Source: Alentia gelatinosa (Eukaryota > Annelida > Polychaeta > Phyllodocida > Polynoidae). Taken from it: a stretch of DNA of 64,000 nucleotides. Below the pieces are notes generated by a model that did no database searches, was not told the origin of the DNA, and saw only the letters and a list, made by a program, of their open reading frames with translations. The position numbers and the translations under genes are program-made. Positions 1 through 10,397 of this stretch are shown here, one piece after another; the first letter of the stretch is position 1, and every line of letters begins with the position of its first letter. The DNA lies in NCBI GenBank assembly GCA_950022655.1, contig OX465592.1:851234-915233 (forward strand), written 5' to 3'.

Positions 1-330
1 GCGATTCCGGAAATTGCTGACCGTCTTTTTAATATCGGGGTAATATCAAGCGAGTCAGGTGGCAATATCTGGAATCGCTATACAAAATGGCATGTATGTG
101 AGATATTATTTCATAGTATTATAATTTAGCGCCTCGGAAGCAATAATCATGTGAAATATGAAATAATATCTCGCATATACGCCATTACGTGTTGGCGATT
201 ATATACGGAACTCGCTGCGTTTCTCGCTTGGTGTGTCTCCGGCTTTATGTCAAGCCAGTTAAGGCAGTGATGTCTGGAATCACCAATACAAAATAGCACA
301 CATTTCTTTCATAGACAAGTGGAGACTCCT
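1..330. mobile_element. MITE-A, one degraded copy plus a truncated second copy
   Basis: The right end at 195-247 reads as the TIR (CTCGCTTGGTGTG followed by CCGGC), and 62-118 carries the left inner part (GGAATCGC, ACAAAATGGC, GAGATATTATTTCATA). A second left end follows at 247-316 and stops abruptly. Better copies lie at 26139-26356 and 26358-26580. It has no coding capacity. The left edge of the first copy may run off the window or be scrambled. Confidence 0.75.
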
Positions 331-1405
331 GGTGTCAAAATCCGGCATCAGATCTGGTTGATTCTGGCAGGTGACGGGACCCAGACAAAACGCAACTGGA
401 AAACCAGGAAAAACTGAATCTGGTACCTGAGTACGCATTGACAAAATCGAGAACGAACCAGCGGAAAAAGTTTGGGGTGTATCTAGGTCAAATCTCTCAC
501 CACTTGAAGATCATATTTTTGCCAATATCTTTGGAACGGATGGGAATTTTTGGATGATTTTTTCACTGATGGATAGAACATCTTGACCCGCATTAATCCA
601 TCCAAATATTTATGCAGTTATCTGGATTAGAAGTAAAGAAATCGAATATTTCTCATTTTGAGAAATGATGAAACTAGGTCAAATCTTTAGAGCTGTGTCA
701 GACAATGAAAACACATCATAGATAAATCATTTAGGGCTTAAATGATAGCTGGATAAGTTGTCTTCTGGGCTTAGCATTTAATTTTGCCCAGAATTGCAAA
801 TGTTTGGTGTAATTAATTTTTTAACACAACCCACTTGAAATTTGCTATCAATTTTTCTTTAAATCGACAAAAAACATATTTAGGTTTAACATATGACAAT
901 GATATCAGAGCTGGCATTGCAGGAGATATAGATGTTTCATTCTGATCGATTGTTACTGTCCTACACTTGATTGGATGCTTGTAATTAATTTTTGAATAAG
1001 AGATAATTCTCTCTTTTTGTTAAATGTCGGTGCATTGACATTGATTTCTCAATGAATACACACTTTACCAACACGGGCAATTGTCAAACTCTAATAGAAG
1101 AACTTTCCCGAGGTTACTTAAGATGTTACGTCTCAAAGAATGTGTAGATATTTATATTATACTTAAAAATTTGAAAACATCCTCTAAAGGTGATTATTTC
1201 TGCCTGCACTGCCATCTAGTGGCTCTTGTCAAAATCAAAATCCCACTCTCCCATGCAGATGTTTAGTTTCGATCTCCGTTCACTCAATTGTAATAGACTC
1301 TGTATGGAGAGTGCACCTGTTTGACTGGCCGAATAGATCCATAGCTCTTTCTCTATATCTACTAGCGACTTCGTTGAGTCCGAGTTAGGGGGAAAATATT
1401 AAAAA
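331..1405. other. single-copy AT-rich DNA, no feature seen
   Basis: I see no repeat shared with the rest of the window and no protein-like reading frame. The stretch 480-1100 is AT-rich with long T and A runs. It could be intronic or intergenic. Confidence 0.5.
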
Positions 1406-1424
1406 CAAATGAAAAGATAAAAAG

Positions 1425-1595
1425 CCTTTAGCGGGATTCGAACGCCCGACGCTCGCGCTTCGTCGAGTCCGAGTCCGAGAGGAGAAAGTATAGGAAAATG
1501 AAAAGTCGGACTCCCGATAGCTGGGTTCGAACTCCCGGCACAGGGATTCCTAGCCTAGTGTTCTGCTGACTGCTCCACAGAGCCTATGCGCCTTT
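1425..1595 (-). mobile_element. two tRNA-like pol III promoter relics (SINE-type)
   Basis: On the minus strand 1433-1456 reads GGCGTTCGAATCCCGC, a good B box. The segment 1510-1592 reads as a longer tRNA-like unit with an A-box-like TGTGGAGCAGTCAGC and B box GAGTTCGAACCC. I cannot fold a full cloverleaf with a proper anticodon stem, so these are relics or SINE heads rather than working tRNA genes. The second relic abuts R560 copy 1. Confidence 0.5.
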
Positions 1596-1596
1596 T

Positions 1597-2163
1597 TCCG
1601 GTGTCCCGTGTCGCACCTTATCTGGTTGGTTACCCAATGCCTGTAGCCAAACAAGCCCCTGGCAACGTATTCCTTAGCATTGGATCACTCAGTATATGAG
1701 CGTAATACGTTGATAATACCCATGTATATCATTGGCAGAGAAATAACAGTGATTTCATCGTATTCTATGATATTCCAGCTCCAATTCGATGTATCATACA
1801 TGTATATCACCTCAATGATACTTTAGATATAGCTTAGATAATACAGGGACACTGAAACTGGGTACACAGTAATACATTGGAAGGCCTAGCTAGAATATGT
1901 TTATCTTTTTCCTTGTTCAAACCAAGATAAATATCAACTATAAAGTTTAGACAGCTCAGACTCATTTATACAATACCCTAGTTCGTTCCAGGAATTTAAT
2001 CTGTCAAAAAACTACACTCCTGCAATCACACCCACCGTTCACACTTTAGATGTGATTGTTGTGCGTCTCTATATGAATACCGCTGGACTCGCGGTGTTTG
2101 TCCGAGCGGCCGCGTTACTAGACAGTGGGCCGTTAGGCGGCGCTGAACGGCAACACCTGTATT
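1597..2163 (+). repeat. R560 interspersed repeat, copy 1
   Basis: About 565 bp shared with 50411-50975 (same orientation) and, inverted, with 20685-21262 and 24205-24775. Landmarks are CGTGTCGCACCTTATCT near the left end, a central GGTGATAT region in reverse, and GTTAGGCGGCGCTGAACGGC at the right. Near the right it carries an inverted repeat, CAATCACACC against GGTGTGATTG in the best copies. There is no ORF and the class is unknown. Confidence 0.85.
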
Positions 2164-2689
2164 GTTCTAATGCCTATTAGTAATGGGGTCAAATACTTAG
2201 GCTGGTGTTGGGTGGAGGAAATCAGCGGAGTTTTGAAAGGGCTTTTAGCGAAAGTTGAGATCTCATTGGTTTCTCACGAGAAATGTAGATAAGGAAACTA
2301 CACTACTAAACATCGATTTCGGCATGGCTCGAAATAAATCATAAGAAAAAAAGATACTTCTGTCAATAGATCTACAAAAAAGAAGAACAGATTATAATAT
2401 TTTCCTCCACGAGATTCTCACTCTCGTGGCCCTCACTCTCCAAGCCTAAGTCTGGTTCACTCTGTCCTTATGTGCGGGGAGAAGTCCAAGCAGATACTAC
2501 CAGAATCGTAGTTTTTTAGATATAGTAGATAATAATGATCTATGATAGATCATAGAAGTGGGGTGACTAATTCTACGTATAGATAAACTGCACACCTCCC
2601 GCGCCACGGTGCTTTGCTCTGGTGTCCGGTGTACGTTTGAGGCTGGGCCTGTTACTATCAGAATCATAGTCTTTTAGATATAGTAGGTA
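2164..2689. other. single-copy DNA with one short duplicated segment
   Basis: A segment of about 45 bp (CAGAATCGTAGTTTTTTAGA and onward) at 2500-2540 recurs with changes at 2657-2695. Nothing else is recognisable. Confidence 0.4.
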
Positions 2690-2815
2690 ATAAATATCTC
2701 CCGCCCATAATCTGGCATCTCGCAATCAATAATCAGGTGAAATATAAAATAATAGCTCATATATAGTGCATGTTGTGTTGGCGCCTCTCGCTTGGTGTGT
2801 CTCCGACTTGACTGG
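2690..2815. mobile_element. MITE-A right-end fragment
   Basis: It shares CAATAATCAGGTGAAATAT and the terminal CTCTCGCTTGGTGTGTCTCC with the other MITE-A copies. The left half is missing. Confidence 0.65.
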
Positions 2816-3318
2816 CGTGCTAGTCTCCAGTTTGAGATTTGAAAAGGCCGTGGAATATTGTGAGGTGAATTCGACGTGGAGTCCGGGCGGAGTTCTACAC
2901 TGTAATATTGCTGATTACGGCGAACTGCAAAACCTCGAGCCGCATTTGAAATTTGTGATTAATACCAAATGCGACCCGATATAAAACGTTATTTGATATC
3001 AGAATAATTTAAATTTTGACTCGGGAAATAGATCGATTTAATTTCCAAGTAGGTTTGGCTGATAAGAAAAGCAGAATTGCCTCGTTCAATATTTTTGTCT
3101 CTATTATAATATTATTAGACGGTCATAACCGTAGAATTATCCCGAATATGTGAAGCCTGTCACAACTACGATCCGTCGGCCTCAGGGCATTTTCAATTGT
3201 GATTCTTTTTGCTTGGCGTTGAAATAAATCGTGAGTGGTAGAAAGCCCATTCCTTTTTCACTGGACACATATTCTTTCTGAAGCGATATGATTTTGTCTA
3301 TTGTGATTGCCTTTATCA
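2816..3318. other. single-copy DNA, nothing recognised
   Basis: There is no repeat or protein-like frame. A short open stretch over 2766-2984 starts inside the MITE-A fragment and has no protein character I recognise. Confidence 0.4.
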
Positions 3319-3870
3319 GCGTTTACACTCGACGATTATAGGCAGCGATTCTTGAATTTAACGCCAACTGACATATACTGGGCGTTTACACGAGACGATT
3401 ATAGGCGGCGGTTCTTGAATTTAGTGACAACTGACAATGTACTGGGCGTTTACACGAGACGATTATAGGCGGCGGTTCTTGAATATAGCGCCAACTGACA
3501 ATGTACTGGGCGTTTACACTCAACGATTATAGGCGGAGATTCTTGAATTTAGCGCCAACTGACAATGTATTGGGCATTTACACGAGACGATTATAGGCGG
3601 CGATTCTTGAATTTAGTGCCAACTGACAACGTATTGGGCATTTACACTCGGCGATTATAGGAGGCGATTCTTGAATTTAGTGACAACTGACAATGTACTG
3701 GGCGTTTACACGAGGCGATTATAGGAGGCGATTCTTGAATTTAGTGACAACTGACAATGTACTGGGCGTTTACACTCAACGATTATAGGAGGCGATTCTT
3801 GAATTTAGTGACAACTGACAATGTATTGGGCGTTTACACGAGACGATTACAGGCGGCGATTCTTGAAAAT
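3319..3870. repeat. 64-bp tandem array, about 8.6 copies, made of a MITE-B terminus
   Basis: Units begin GCGTTTACACGAGACGATTA and recur at 3319, 3382, 3446, 3510 and so on at 64 bp (the first is 63). Each unit is the left end of MITE-B plus about 40 bp of its interior. The array runs directly into a single MITE-B body ending near 4285. The same terminus, reverse complemented, forms the arrays at 44.66-46.46 kb. Confidence 0.95.
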
Positions 3871-4285
3871 ATCACCACCTGACGAATTTCAGCCGTCAAT
3901 GGCTAGAAATCGTCTAATGTAAACGCAGAGCGCGTGGCGACTGAAGATCATCTGATCGCGTCAGATTACTCAATTCGGCACCACCTGACGACTATTGAAC
4001 ACGCTCTGACACCTGTGACTATTTCTAATCTGCACTTCAATTCCTACCGTTTTACTCACTTGGCGTCTCTGCCTGTGGTATATACAGAGACATCTTGTGG
4101 CGACTATTTGAACTCAAGCCATCGCCAAAGTGCATTTCTATTGAAAATCGTCCTGTGTAAACGCTTTAGGAAATTCTGGTGTCGATGGCTTTTGTTTGGG
4201 GATTACCTAATCGAGCACCATCTGACGACTATTGGCCAGACGATCTACAGCCGCCACACATTTAGTCGTCTAGTGTAAACGCCGG
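3871..4285. mobile_element. MITE-B body, left end replaced by the tandem array
   Basis: It contains the family core (GCACCACCTGACGACTATTG, GACGATCTACAGCCGCCAC) and the right TIR TCGTCTAGTGTAAACGCCGG. Comparable complete copies are 13638-13968 and 27888-28234. The open frame across it (about 114 codons from 3934) is not protein-like. Confidence 0.85.
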
Positions 4286-4654
4286 GTTAGGCGATTATTG
4301 AATCAATCATAAATGAGAGTATACTCCCACCAACACGACCACTTACGGCTCCGACCATAAACGGTCGCTCTAACGGGATGCTGTTAACCTTATATAAAAG
4401 GAACACATCATCTCACCTCGGGTATCTTTCTCTCCATAGACTTCACATAGGGAACAAATACTCAACGCCCGTTGAATATTTAGAGAAAAAAAAACTTAAT
4501 GGAGGATCATGTCAAAAATGTTAGTCAATGTTAGGGGTGAGAAAAATTCAAAAACCGTAAATTCTGACCGTAAACTTTATAGGCTTTCTCTATATCTAAC
4601 TTTCCTCTATATTCCAATGATAAGTGGCCGTAGTCGCGGATAGTCGCCTGACCG
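4286..4654. other. single-copy DNA, nothing recognised
   Basis: No repeat or coding signal is seen. A TTATATAAAAG box lies near 4391-4401 with no supported transcript downstream. Confidence 0.35.
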
Positions 4655-4746
4655 TTTCCACCTGCCGATTATGACCACCGATTATGGCATTTAGCACCGC
4701 CGACCGATTATGTCACACTTTTGGTTCGATAATCGTCAGGTGGAAA
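4655..4746. mobile_element. MITE-M short derivative (92 bp)
   Basis: TIRs are TTTCCACCTGCCGATTATG at 4655 and the inverted ATAATCGTCAGGTGGAAA at 4727-4744. The interior (CACCGATTATGGCATTTAGC) matches the right end of the longer copy at 43651-44003, so this is an internally deleted copy. Confidence 0.8.
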
Positions 4747-5120
4747 CAAAAAGGGTCAACGACTTTTCTTCGCCAACATTACACAATCTAGCACCACTGA
4801 AAAGTCTCTCCATTGAATTCATCAGACACGGAATGAACGTGAGTGTCAAACGTCGGCCGGTGACTACCTCAGTTACCATCGGGAAATGGTATCCTTCATT
4901 AGTTAACGATGTATTTAGTAACGAACCCGAATTTCAGCCTCAATCCACACATAGCTTAACCACTGAAGCCTCGTTATCAGTTGTCTCCGGATGTAGCCCA
5001 CATTGTAGTGTGAACGGGTATCTGTTGTTTCAGCGGGTTCATATCAGCTCCGTAGAGCCCGAAACAAACCCTCCTTCCCGTACCCTACTTACAACGCAAT
5101 GCCATACCATCTGAGTATTA
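4747..5120. other. single-copy DNA, nothing recognised
   Basis: An open frame of 134 codons covers 4710-5114 but starts inside the MITE and has no recognisable domain. I do not support it as a gene. Confidence 0.35.
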
Positions 5121-5124
5121 CATA

Positions 5125-5460
5125 CACAATATTGACTGGTTTCAGATACAAGCGGCCGTATGCTCCAAAGAGTTGACGAGTAGTAATATCCGAGCGTGAG
5201 CGAGGATATTCTGCAGAGTCAACTCCTAGGAGCATAAAACCGCTTTTATCTGAAACCAGTCAATATTGTATTTATTATCCACCTTTTCTGGGCAAGTGGC
5301 ATGTCAATATCAGTTCATTTTAGTTATGCACTATTTTCCCGTGCGCACTATTTTTCCCTATGCGCCACCCGGAGCATACAACAAATCCGTATGCGCCGGG
5401 TATGTCCATACAAACTCCCTATGTGTTTTCTATGGACACTTTGTATTATGTGGATAATAA
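5125..5460 (+). mobile_element. FB-C foldback element, copy 1
   Basis: The palindromic tail 5125-5270 has arms starting ACACAATATTGACTGG and ending CCAGTCAATATTGT. Its apex is AATATCCGAGCGTGAGCGAG at 5184-5203, completed by GATATT. It is followed by a TIR module from TTTATTATCCACC (5271) to GTGGATAATAA (5460). Ten copies or fragments occur in the window. It encodes nothing. Confidence 0.92.
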
Positions 5461-5783
5461 AACGTGGTATGCAATTCTACCCGCTAATAGGGGTGCAGTA
5501 GGCCTATATATAATGTTCGGGCTCACTAAGATGTACTGAATGAGCTATGAATTGGTGAATAAAATGATTAAATAAAATGCCGTTTATCATCTTTTTGTTC
5601 AGGTATACATATGCATGTAATTATAATAAAACGTAGTGAGTGAACCCGTAGTGATTCCGTTCTCGATCTTTTGTTCTGTATTTACGGCCCTCCGCCTCTG
5701 CCATCAGGCCATACTTATAGGACAAAAGACATTGAGCACCAATCGCTACGGCCTCACTGACTACATTTTCTCTTATTATACCT
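5461..5783. mobile_element. FB-H foldback element, diverged copy
   Basis: Arms ACGTAGTGAGTGAACCCGTA (from about 5630) and the inverse ending CTCACTGACTACATTTTCTC form a palindrome with apex CCCTCCGCCTCTGCCATCAG near 5690-5709. The GTTCGGGCTCACT and CCGCTAATAGGGGT words match the better copy at 26957-27293. Confidence 0.65.
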
Positions 5784-6374
5784 GTGGACGAATGTCTCAC
5801 ACTTACTGACCAGCTGTATGGATTTCAGTTTTCACAGTGCGACAAACTAAAATTCATACTACACGATGGAAAATAAGTTTTTAATTATTTGCAGGAATAT
5901 AATGATATGGAGACAAAGTGAGAGTTCTATCTGCTCCTTGTTGGTTTGGTCGAAAATACGTACTTCGTTCTTCGACCTCGGTGGGTATTTTCAGCACAAA
6001 AGAAAACACGGTACAGATTCCTTTCGGCCACCCTAACCATGTCTCCCTATACTACTACTCAACATCGCCAACTGACCCTTCACTCTGACATAACTGATAT
6101 TACTGTTTGGCATTGTGTTCTAACACAACCTATGAACCTAGAAAGGGAATTAAATGCCACCCTTTCCAGTCGTGGCTCTTCTGAATCTATTCGTGACGTG
6201 AATGTTTTGGACCAGAATCAGAATAATTTATACATGTATTTATCCCAGCTTGGAAAGTCCCATCTTGTTAAGAGTTGCCTCTCCAGGATGCTATGATTGT
6301 AACCGCGTTGTTGAGTTATTCCGCTGCCTGTTTCTCTGCTAAGCAACTGGGAATCGTTTTGATATGAAGAAAAA
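5784..6374. other. single-copy DNA, no gene recognised
   Basis: A 116-codon frame at 5946-6296 has no recognisable motif or splice context. No repeats are shared with other parts of the window. Confidence 0.35.
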
Positions 6375-6554
6375 GGCCATTTTCCACTGGCCGACGAAAA
6401 CGGCACCAGTTTATTGTGTTCTCCTAATAGTCGGTCGGTGGTGGCCAACGACTGTACGTCGGTTTCTGATAACCAGTGAGGGTGAAGTGTGTGCCTTGTT
6501 TCTGCCGCATGTGACACGTCTACACTGACTGAAGTCAGACGGTGGTGGCCTTAT
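6375..6554. mobile_element. MITE-M copy, rearranged
   Basis: It starts GGCCATTTTCCACTGGCCGA and has interior words shared with 14515-14866 (TTCTCCTAATAGTCGG, ACGTCGGTTTCTGATA, ATTAATCGGTGAACACTTC just outside). The right border is unclear. Confidence 0.65.
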
Positions 6555-7074
6555 TGTATAATCTGTGCACAATTAATCGGTGAACACTTCTCTGCATGTT
6601 TCAATTCACTGATCTGGTGTCGGTGAATGACTTTATGGCAGGTTCCTGTACAGGTGATAAGAGTGAACAGATCCAAAAGACGCCACTGGACGAGCAGCCA
6701 CCTAGTGACGAGATTGTGAATCAATAAAACGTACTCGCTGTCTAAATATATCTACAATCATTAGAGTCCACGTTATATACACCACTAGAAGGGCTTTTGG
6801 TCAATACCGAAGTAAACTGTCTTGAATAACAACAACATTTTCATTTGTTTTCATTTATGTAAATTTTCTGTTTGGTTTCTTATGTAGAATATAGTCTAGT
6901 TTAAGTACCCAAGCAGTCTCTTGCATCTCAGAATATATTTGATACTGTTCTCTACCACGAAATAACCTTTTACAGAAAACTTTCATTCTGTGGTATAGCT
7001 AAGGTTTTAGTTTTGTTCATTCACCATTTGATATGAGCAGCACAATTCTACATTTTTGAATATGCGATGAAAAA
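6555..7074. other. single-copy AT-rich DNA
   Basis: Apart from a MITE-M inner word at 6570-6600, nothing repeated or coding is visible. Confidence 0.35.
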
Positions 7075-7400
7075 TTAAAAACAGCGAAAACTACCCCAGC
7101 CTCGCTCGGGAGAGACGCTAGACAGACGCCGGACGGACGCCGCGGGGACGCTGAGCTGCTCTAGTTCGGCGAACTGCCTGCAGGTGGCAGCACTCACTAA
7201 CCATCTCCAGCGTCTCTCTGCCTTATACACCATTTCATACAGAGATCCTACATATCCATAGACTATACCATTTTTTATGCCTGATAACCACGCAAATTTA
7301 ACACCAATAACATTCCCCTTTGTGCATTCGATAGCGACATGATTCAATCTAAATGTCTCACGTGTATATGACGCAGTATTTCTGATTCTTCCCGGTCTAG
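7075..7400. promoter_or_regulatory. GC-rich non-repetitive stretch upstream of the candidate exon
   Basis: 7080-7200 is CpG-rich. A pyrimidine-rich run ending TTCTTCCCGGTCTAG at 7386-7400 would serve as a splice acceptor. Further on, AACCAAGATGGCGAC at 7439-7453 also fits a YY1-type element at a start codon, so the region could instead be a promoter with a first exon at ATG 7447. Both readings are inference. Confidence 0.3.
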
Positions 7401-7567
7401 CAGGACAATAAAAAGCGGGAGTCTATAGTAAGCATCGCGAACCAAGATGGCGACTGCCTTCCAGGTTGGAATTTCTCCTATTTTCTCCGATTTACTGACG
7501 ATATTCACGAGCGGGAATCGTTCTCAGCTAACGACTACGTGGAGTTTAGCAGTTCCCTGTGTGGCTG
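7401..7567 (+). CDS. candidate internal exon, function unknown
   Basis: After an AG acceptor at 7399-7400, 56 codons are open up to TGA at 7569. The product has a balanced, soluble-protein composition unlike the repeat-derived frames around it: it starts QDNKKRESIV, contains DGDCLPGWNF and RFTDDIHERESF, and ends NDYVEFSSSLCG. A weak GT donor (CTG|GTGACA) lies at 7568. The spacing of aromatic residues before DYVEF is loosely like the second half of a cold-shock domain, but I would not name it on that. A competing frame starts at ATG 7447 (MATAFQ) with a good Kozak context. No neighbouring exon was recognised on either side. Confidence 0.3.
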
Positions 7568-7571
7568 GTGA

Positions 7572-8550
7572 CAGAGAGAGGCGGGTGGTCGGGTTGTCTG
7601 AGCGGGGGCTGTGTTCGGGGGTTCGGGATCTGAACGTGTTACATCCAGTATCTGGTTTACTCTCCGCTGTATGGCCGGCCACACTGTGGGAGCGACAGTC
7701 ACTCGGAAACCACAGGTTGGAGATGCATGAATGACTACTTATAATCGAGTATATCTCATCTGTGTGTGGTAACAGAACCGGGCGGCGACCCGGAGACTGG
7801 GTGAGTGTGACACCAGTTCCTGCGGTCCCTGAGACACCGGACCGGGCCGGAGCACCACACACACCGTGTTCCGTGTGTCGACATCTCTCCGTGAATCTCA
7901 GTGTGAATCACTCGGCCTACCACCTCGTTTAGCACACATCGCTTTACTAAACCAGAAAGTATACAATACACAGTATATTACAGAGGGGTACCACCATTAA
8001 ATGTCGGTCATGGTTTAAAAACATGTATATATGAATGTGATTCATTTGCGTTCGTTCCTTGTGCTGTGGGTCTTTGTTGTTGTTGTTGTTGCTGTTTTTG
8101 TTTGTAATATCTATTTATTTATTTCTAATTGGGGGAGGGTTGCTATATGTATTTTTGAACCTTGAGGCCTTAGTAAAATGTAATTTGCCCATAACTGTTT
8201 GTGTCTATCTGTCTATGTATAAATAGCGTATGGTTGTACATGTGCTTTGTCATCTATGTAGGCTTATGCTACATTTACATTGAATCCACACATTTGGATG
8301 TTCCACAAGTATTTACATTACTAAATAAATACATCACTATTCGCGACCATATATATACACACACAAGACCGTATAACACTTGACTTTCGTTGTATAGTCT
8401 CACTTTATGAATGTCATTAAATTATCTATCTTGGTAACTTAAAAAATGCCCGTACTCTGGAAATATCAAAATACCTAGGCTAATAGAAAACGAAGAATGC
8501 AAGTCTAAGGAATGGGACAAATCACTAAGACTTCTGCCGTAAGTTATCCT
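7572..8550. other. single-copy DNA with a GTT microsatellite
   Basis: 7572-7960 is GC-rich and non-repetitive. 8073-8098 is an imperfect (GTT)n run. No further exon-like frame is convincing. Confidence 0.4.
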
Positions 8551-8555
8551 GTGTA

Positions 8556-8870
8556 AATACACAATATCGACCGGTATCAGAGACAACCTGTCGTAATCTC
8601 CGAGGACCAGACGCCTTGTAATATCCGAGCGAATGCGGGAATATTACGTATGGAATCTGGTCTGAGCAGCACACACACGCTTTTATCTGAAACCAGTTTA
8701 TATTGTTTTTATTAACCTCCATTTGTCGCTGATACTTGCCATACTTTGACATTTCCAACGTCCTACTTTCGGGAGTAGGAGATTACGGGCCTCCGTAATC
8801 TGCTACTTGTAAATTACACACTCAATGCGGTATCTATGGAGACTCCGTAATCGGCGGTGAACACATCACG
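8556..8870. mobile_element. FB-C diverged copy with a variant flank
   Basis: The palindrome 8560-8707 has apex AATATCCGAGCGAATGCGGG and a right arm ending TATCTGAAACCAG. The expected TIR module is replaced by a block with GGAGATTACGGGCCTCCGTA and TGGAGACTCCGTAATC, which recurs at 53605-53715 and in part at 13021-13075. Confidence 0.75.
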
Positions 8871-8966
8871 TTTCCTGTCCCTGTCCACCTCTTTACACCT
8901 GTCTCCTGTCCTCTGTCTTTCACTACTGTCCATTGTCTGTGAACCTATGAAGTATAGATCTACAAT
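8871..8966. other. short spacer
   Basis: A pyrimidine-rich spacer with CCTGTC-like words. Nothing else is seen. Confidence 0.3.
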
Positions 8967-9236
8967 TATCTTAGCCTGGTTTATACGTCCATAGGCTTAA
9001 CATTAGGAACCCGTACTCAATAGGCTTGTGAGTATAGTAACTCATATTCAATGGAAGATAAACGGGTAAATACATCCAGGCTAAGATAAAATCAGGAACA
9101 TATTCGTGCTTGGTCTGAGTCCCCGTTCGCCATCTCGTTTGGAGGACTTCAGAATATTCACTCGGTTATCGCCTCGTTCATATTACTACATACTCCAAAC
9201 TCGATGGCCAACGGGGACACAGATCAAATGGTCATA
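8967..9236 (+). mobile_element. FB-F foldback element
   Basis: The TIR module runs from TTATCTTAGCCTGG (8967) to CCAGGCTAAGATAA (about 9082-9095) and contains CCATAGGCTTAACATTAGGA. The palindromic tail follows, with arms GAGTCCCCGTTCGCCATC and GATGGCCAACGGGGACAC and apex AATATTCACTCGG then CGCCTCGTTCATATT. It is single copy in this window, but its architecture matches FB-D and FB-E. Confidence 0.8.
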
Positions 9237-9440
9237 CATTTCTTTCTTATTAAGATTCTTGCCGTAGAACTTAACTTTGTAAATAAAAAAAATAAAAAAA
9301 TAAAAAAAGGTTCTCCCAACCACCAAAGATATGCAGCAAGCAATTTTATCGACTTCAATGGAAATACCAGGACGAAACGTACGATCTATTCCTATATACC
9401 TATGGCTGTACACTCTATGCTTACACCACGCTCTGGGGGG
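9237..9440. other. single-copy DNA with an A-rich run
   Basis: An (A)n-TAAAAAA run lies at 9285-9308. No gene is seen. Confidence 0.3.
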
Positions 9441-9450
9441 TGGAGTAACT

Positions 9451-9515
9451 ATCTGATACTACCCAAGGTTGGTATACTACCCAAGGTTGCCGTATACTAC
9501 CCAAGGTTGACATTT
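9451..9515. repeat. short triplicated motif
   Basis: TACTACCCAAGGTTG occurs three times within about 60 bp (near 9457, 9474 and 9493), with spacers of a few bases. Confidence 0.7.
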
Positions 9516-9555
9516 AGACCAATCAGATTGTCTCTTATTAAACCACATTTGAAGG

Positions 9556-9725
9556 TATATAGGAATAGGGAAACCAAGTACCAGTGAAAGGAAGTCAAAA
9601 TTACTCGGTAAGGCTTGGAAAAATTACTGCCCGCGGCCAGGGCCTTGGGCAGTAATTTTTCCAAGCCTTACCTCGTAGCTTTGACTTCCTTTCACCGGAA
9701 CATAGTTTCCCTCTACTCCTATATA
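9556..9725. repeat. 170-bp foldback palindrome with near-perfect arms
   Basis: The left arm 9556-9632 and right arm 9647-9725 are inverted copies around a 14-bp loop (GCGGCCAGGGCCTT). The inner part is close to perfect, for example GGCTTGGAAAAATTACTGCC against its complement. A half copy (one arm only) lies at 33975-34043, so this is a dispersed family. Confidence 0.92.
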
Positions 9726-10395
9726 TCTGCACATTACTATCAAAACAACCCTGGAATCTCGCATATTGAGAAAGAACTGCATCGACATCCATAGCCCCTG
9801 AACATACGCCATGGCTGCGGAGTAATCTCACGAGGCAAAGCTTTGGGAGATTATGTCGCAATCCAAAATGAATGGCATATATATCCTGTGGCTATGGATC
9901 GAGCGCAGTTCAGATTATATCCCCCTATCATTGACTAATTGGCTAACATTTGTGACATCATGGAGTATGTCTTTTACAATACTCTATGGGTGTTGAGTAC
10001 GAGTTCGCAAAGTTAAGTCTATGAGGAAAAACACCAGGGTGAGAAAACTACGCTACTCATATACGTGTATAATACTGTAAATATTCATGGGGATTGATGT
10101 GTGTAGCTCTGTATGAATCAGGAGATGATCTAACCCCTCGTGGTGTATGGTGTGGGTGTGGTTGTTGAAAGGTGGAAGTGTAACTGTGTCATTTAAAATC
10201 AAAACGTTAAGTATTTATCAGAAACAAGTCACAGTGGTCCTATTACAGTCTTATATTAGGAATACTATATGGAAACAGGGTTACTTTGGCTATACGTGAT
10301 ACATACTCTGTAAAATTCACGATACCAGAGGCAGAGGTTCACCTAATCTATGCATGTTTATTAATTTACCTTCGCTTTTGCACGATTTCTTTAGT
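9726..10395. other. single-copy DNA, with one FB-L-like fragment
   Basis: 10318-10372 carries GAGGCAGAGGTTCACC, similar to the FB-L apex at 63235-63252. No coding signal is seen. Confidence 0.4.
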
Positions 10396-10397
10396 TT

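Noticed and set aside
1510..1592. A functional tRNA gene on the minus strand
   Set aside because: It has A- and B-box-like words, but no cloverleaf with a consistent acceptor and anticodon stem could be drawn.
4391..4401. TATA box (TTATATAAAAG)
   Set aside because: AT-rich words of this kind are frequent here, and no exon or initiator follows.
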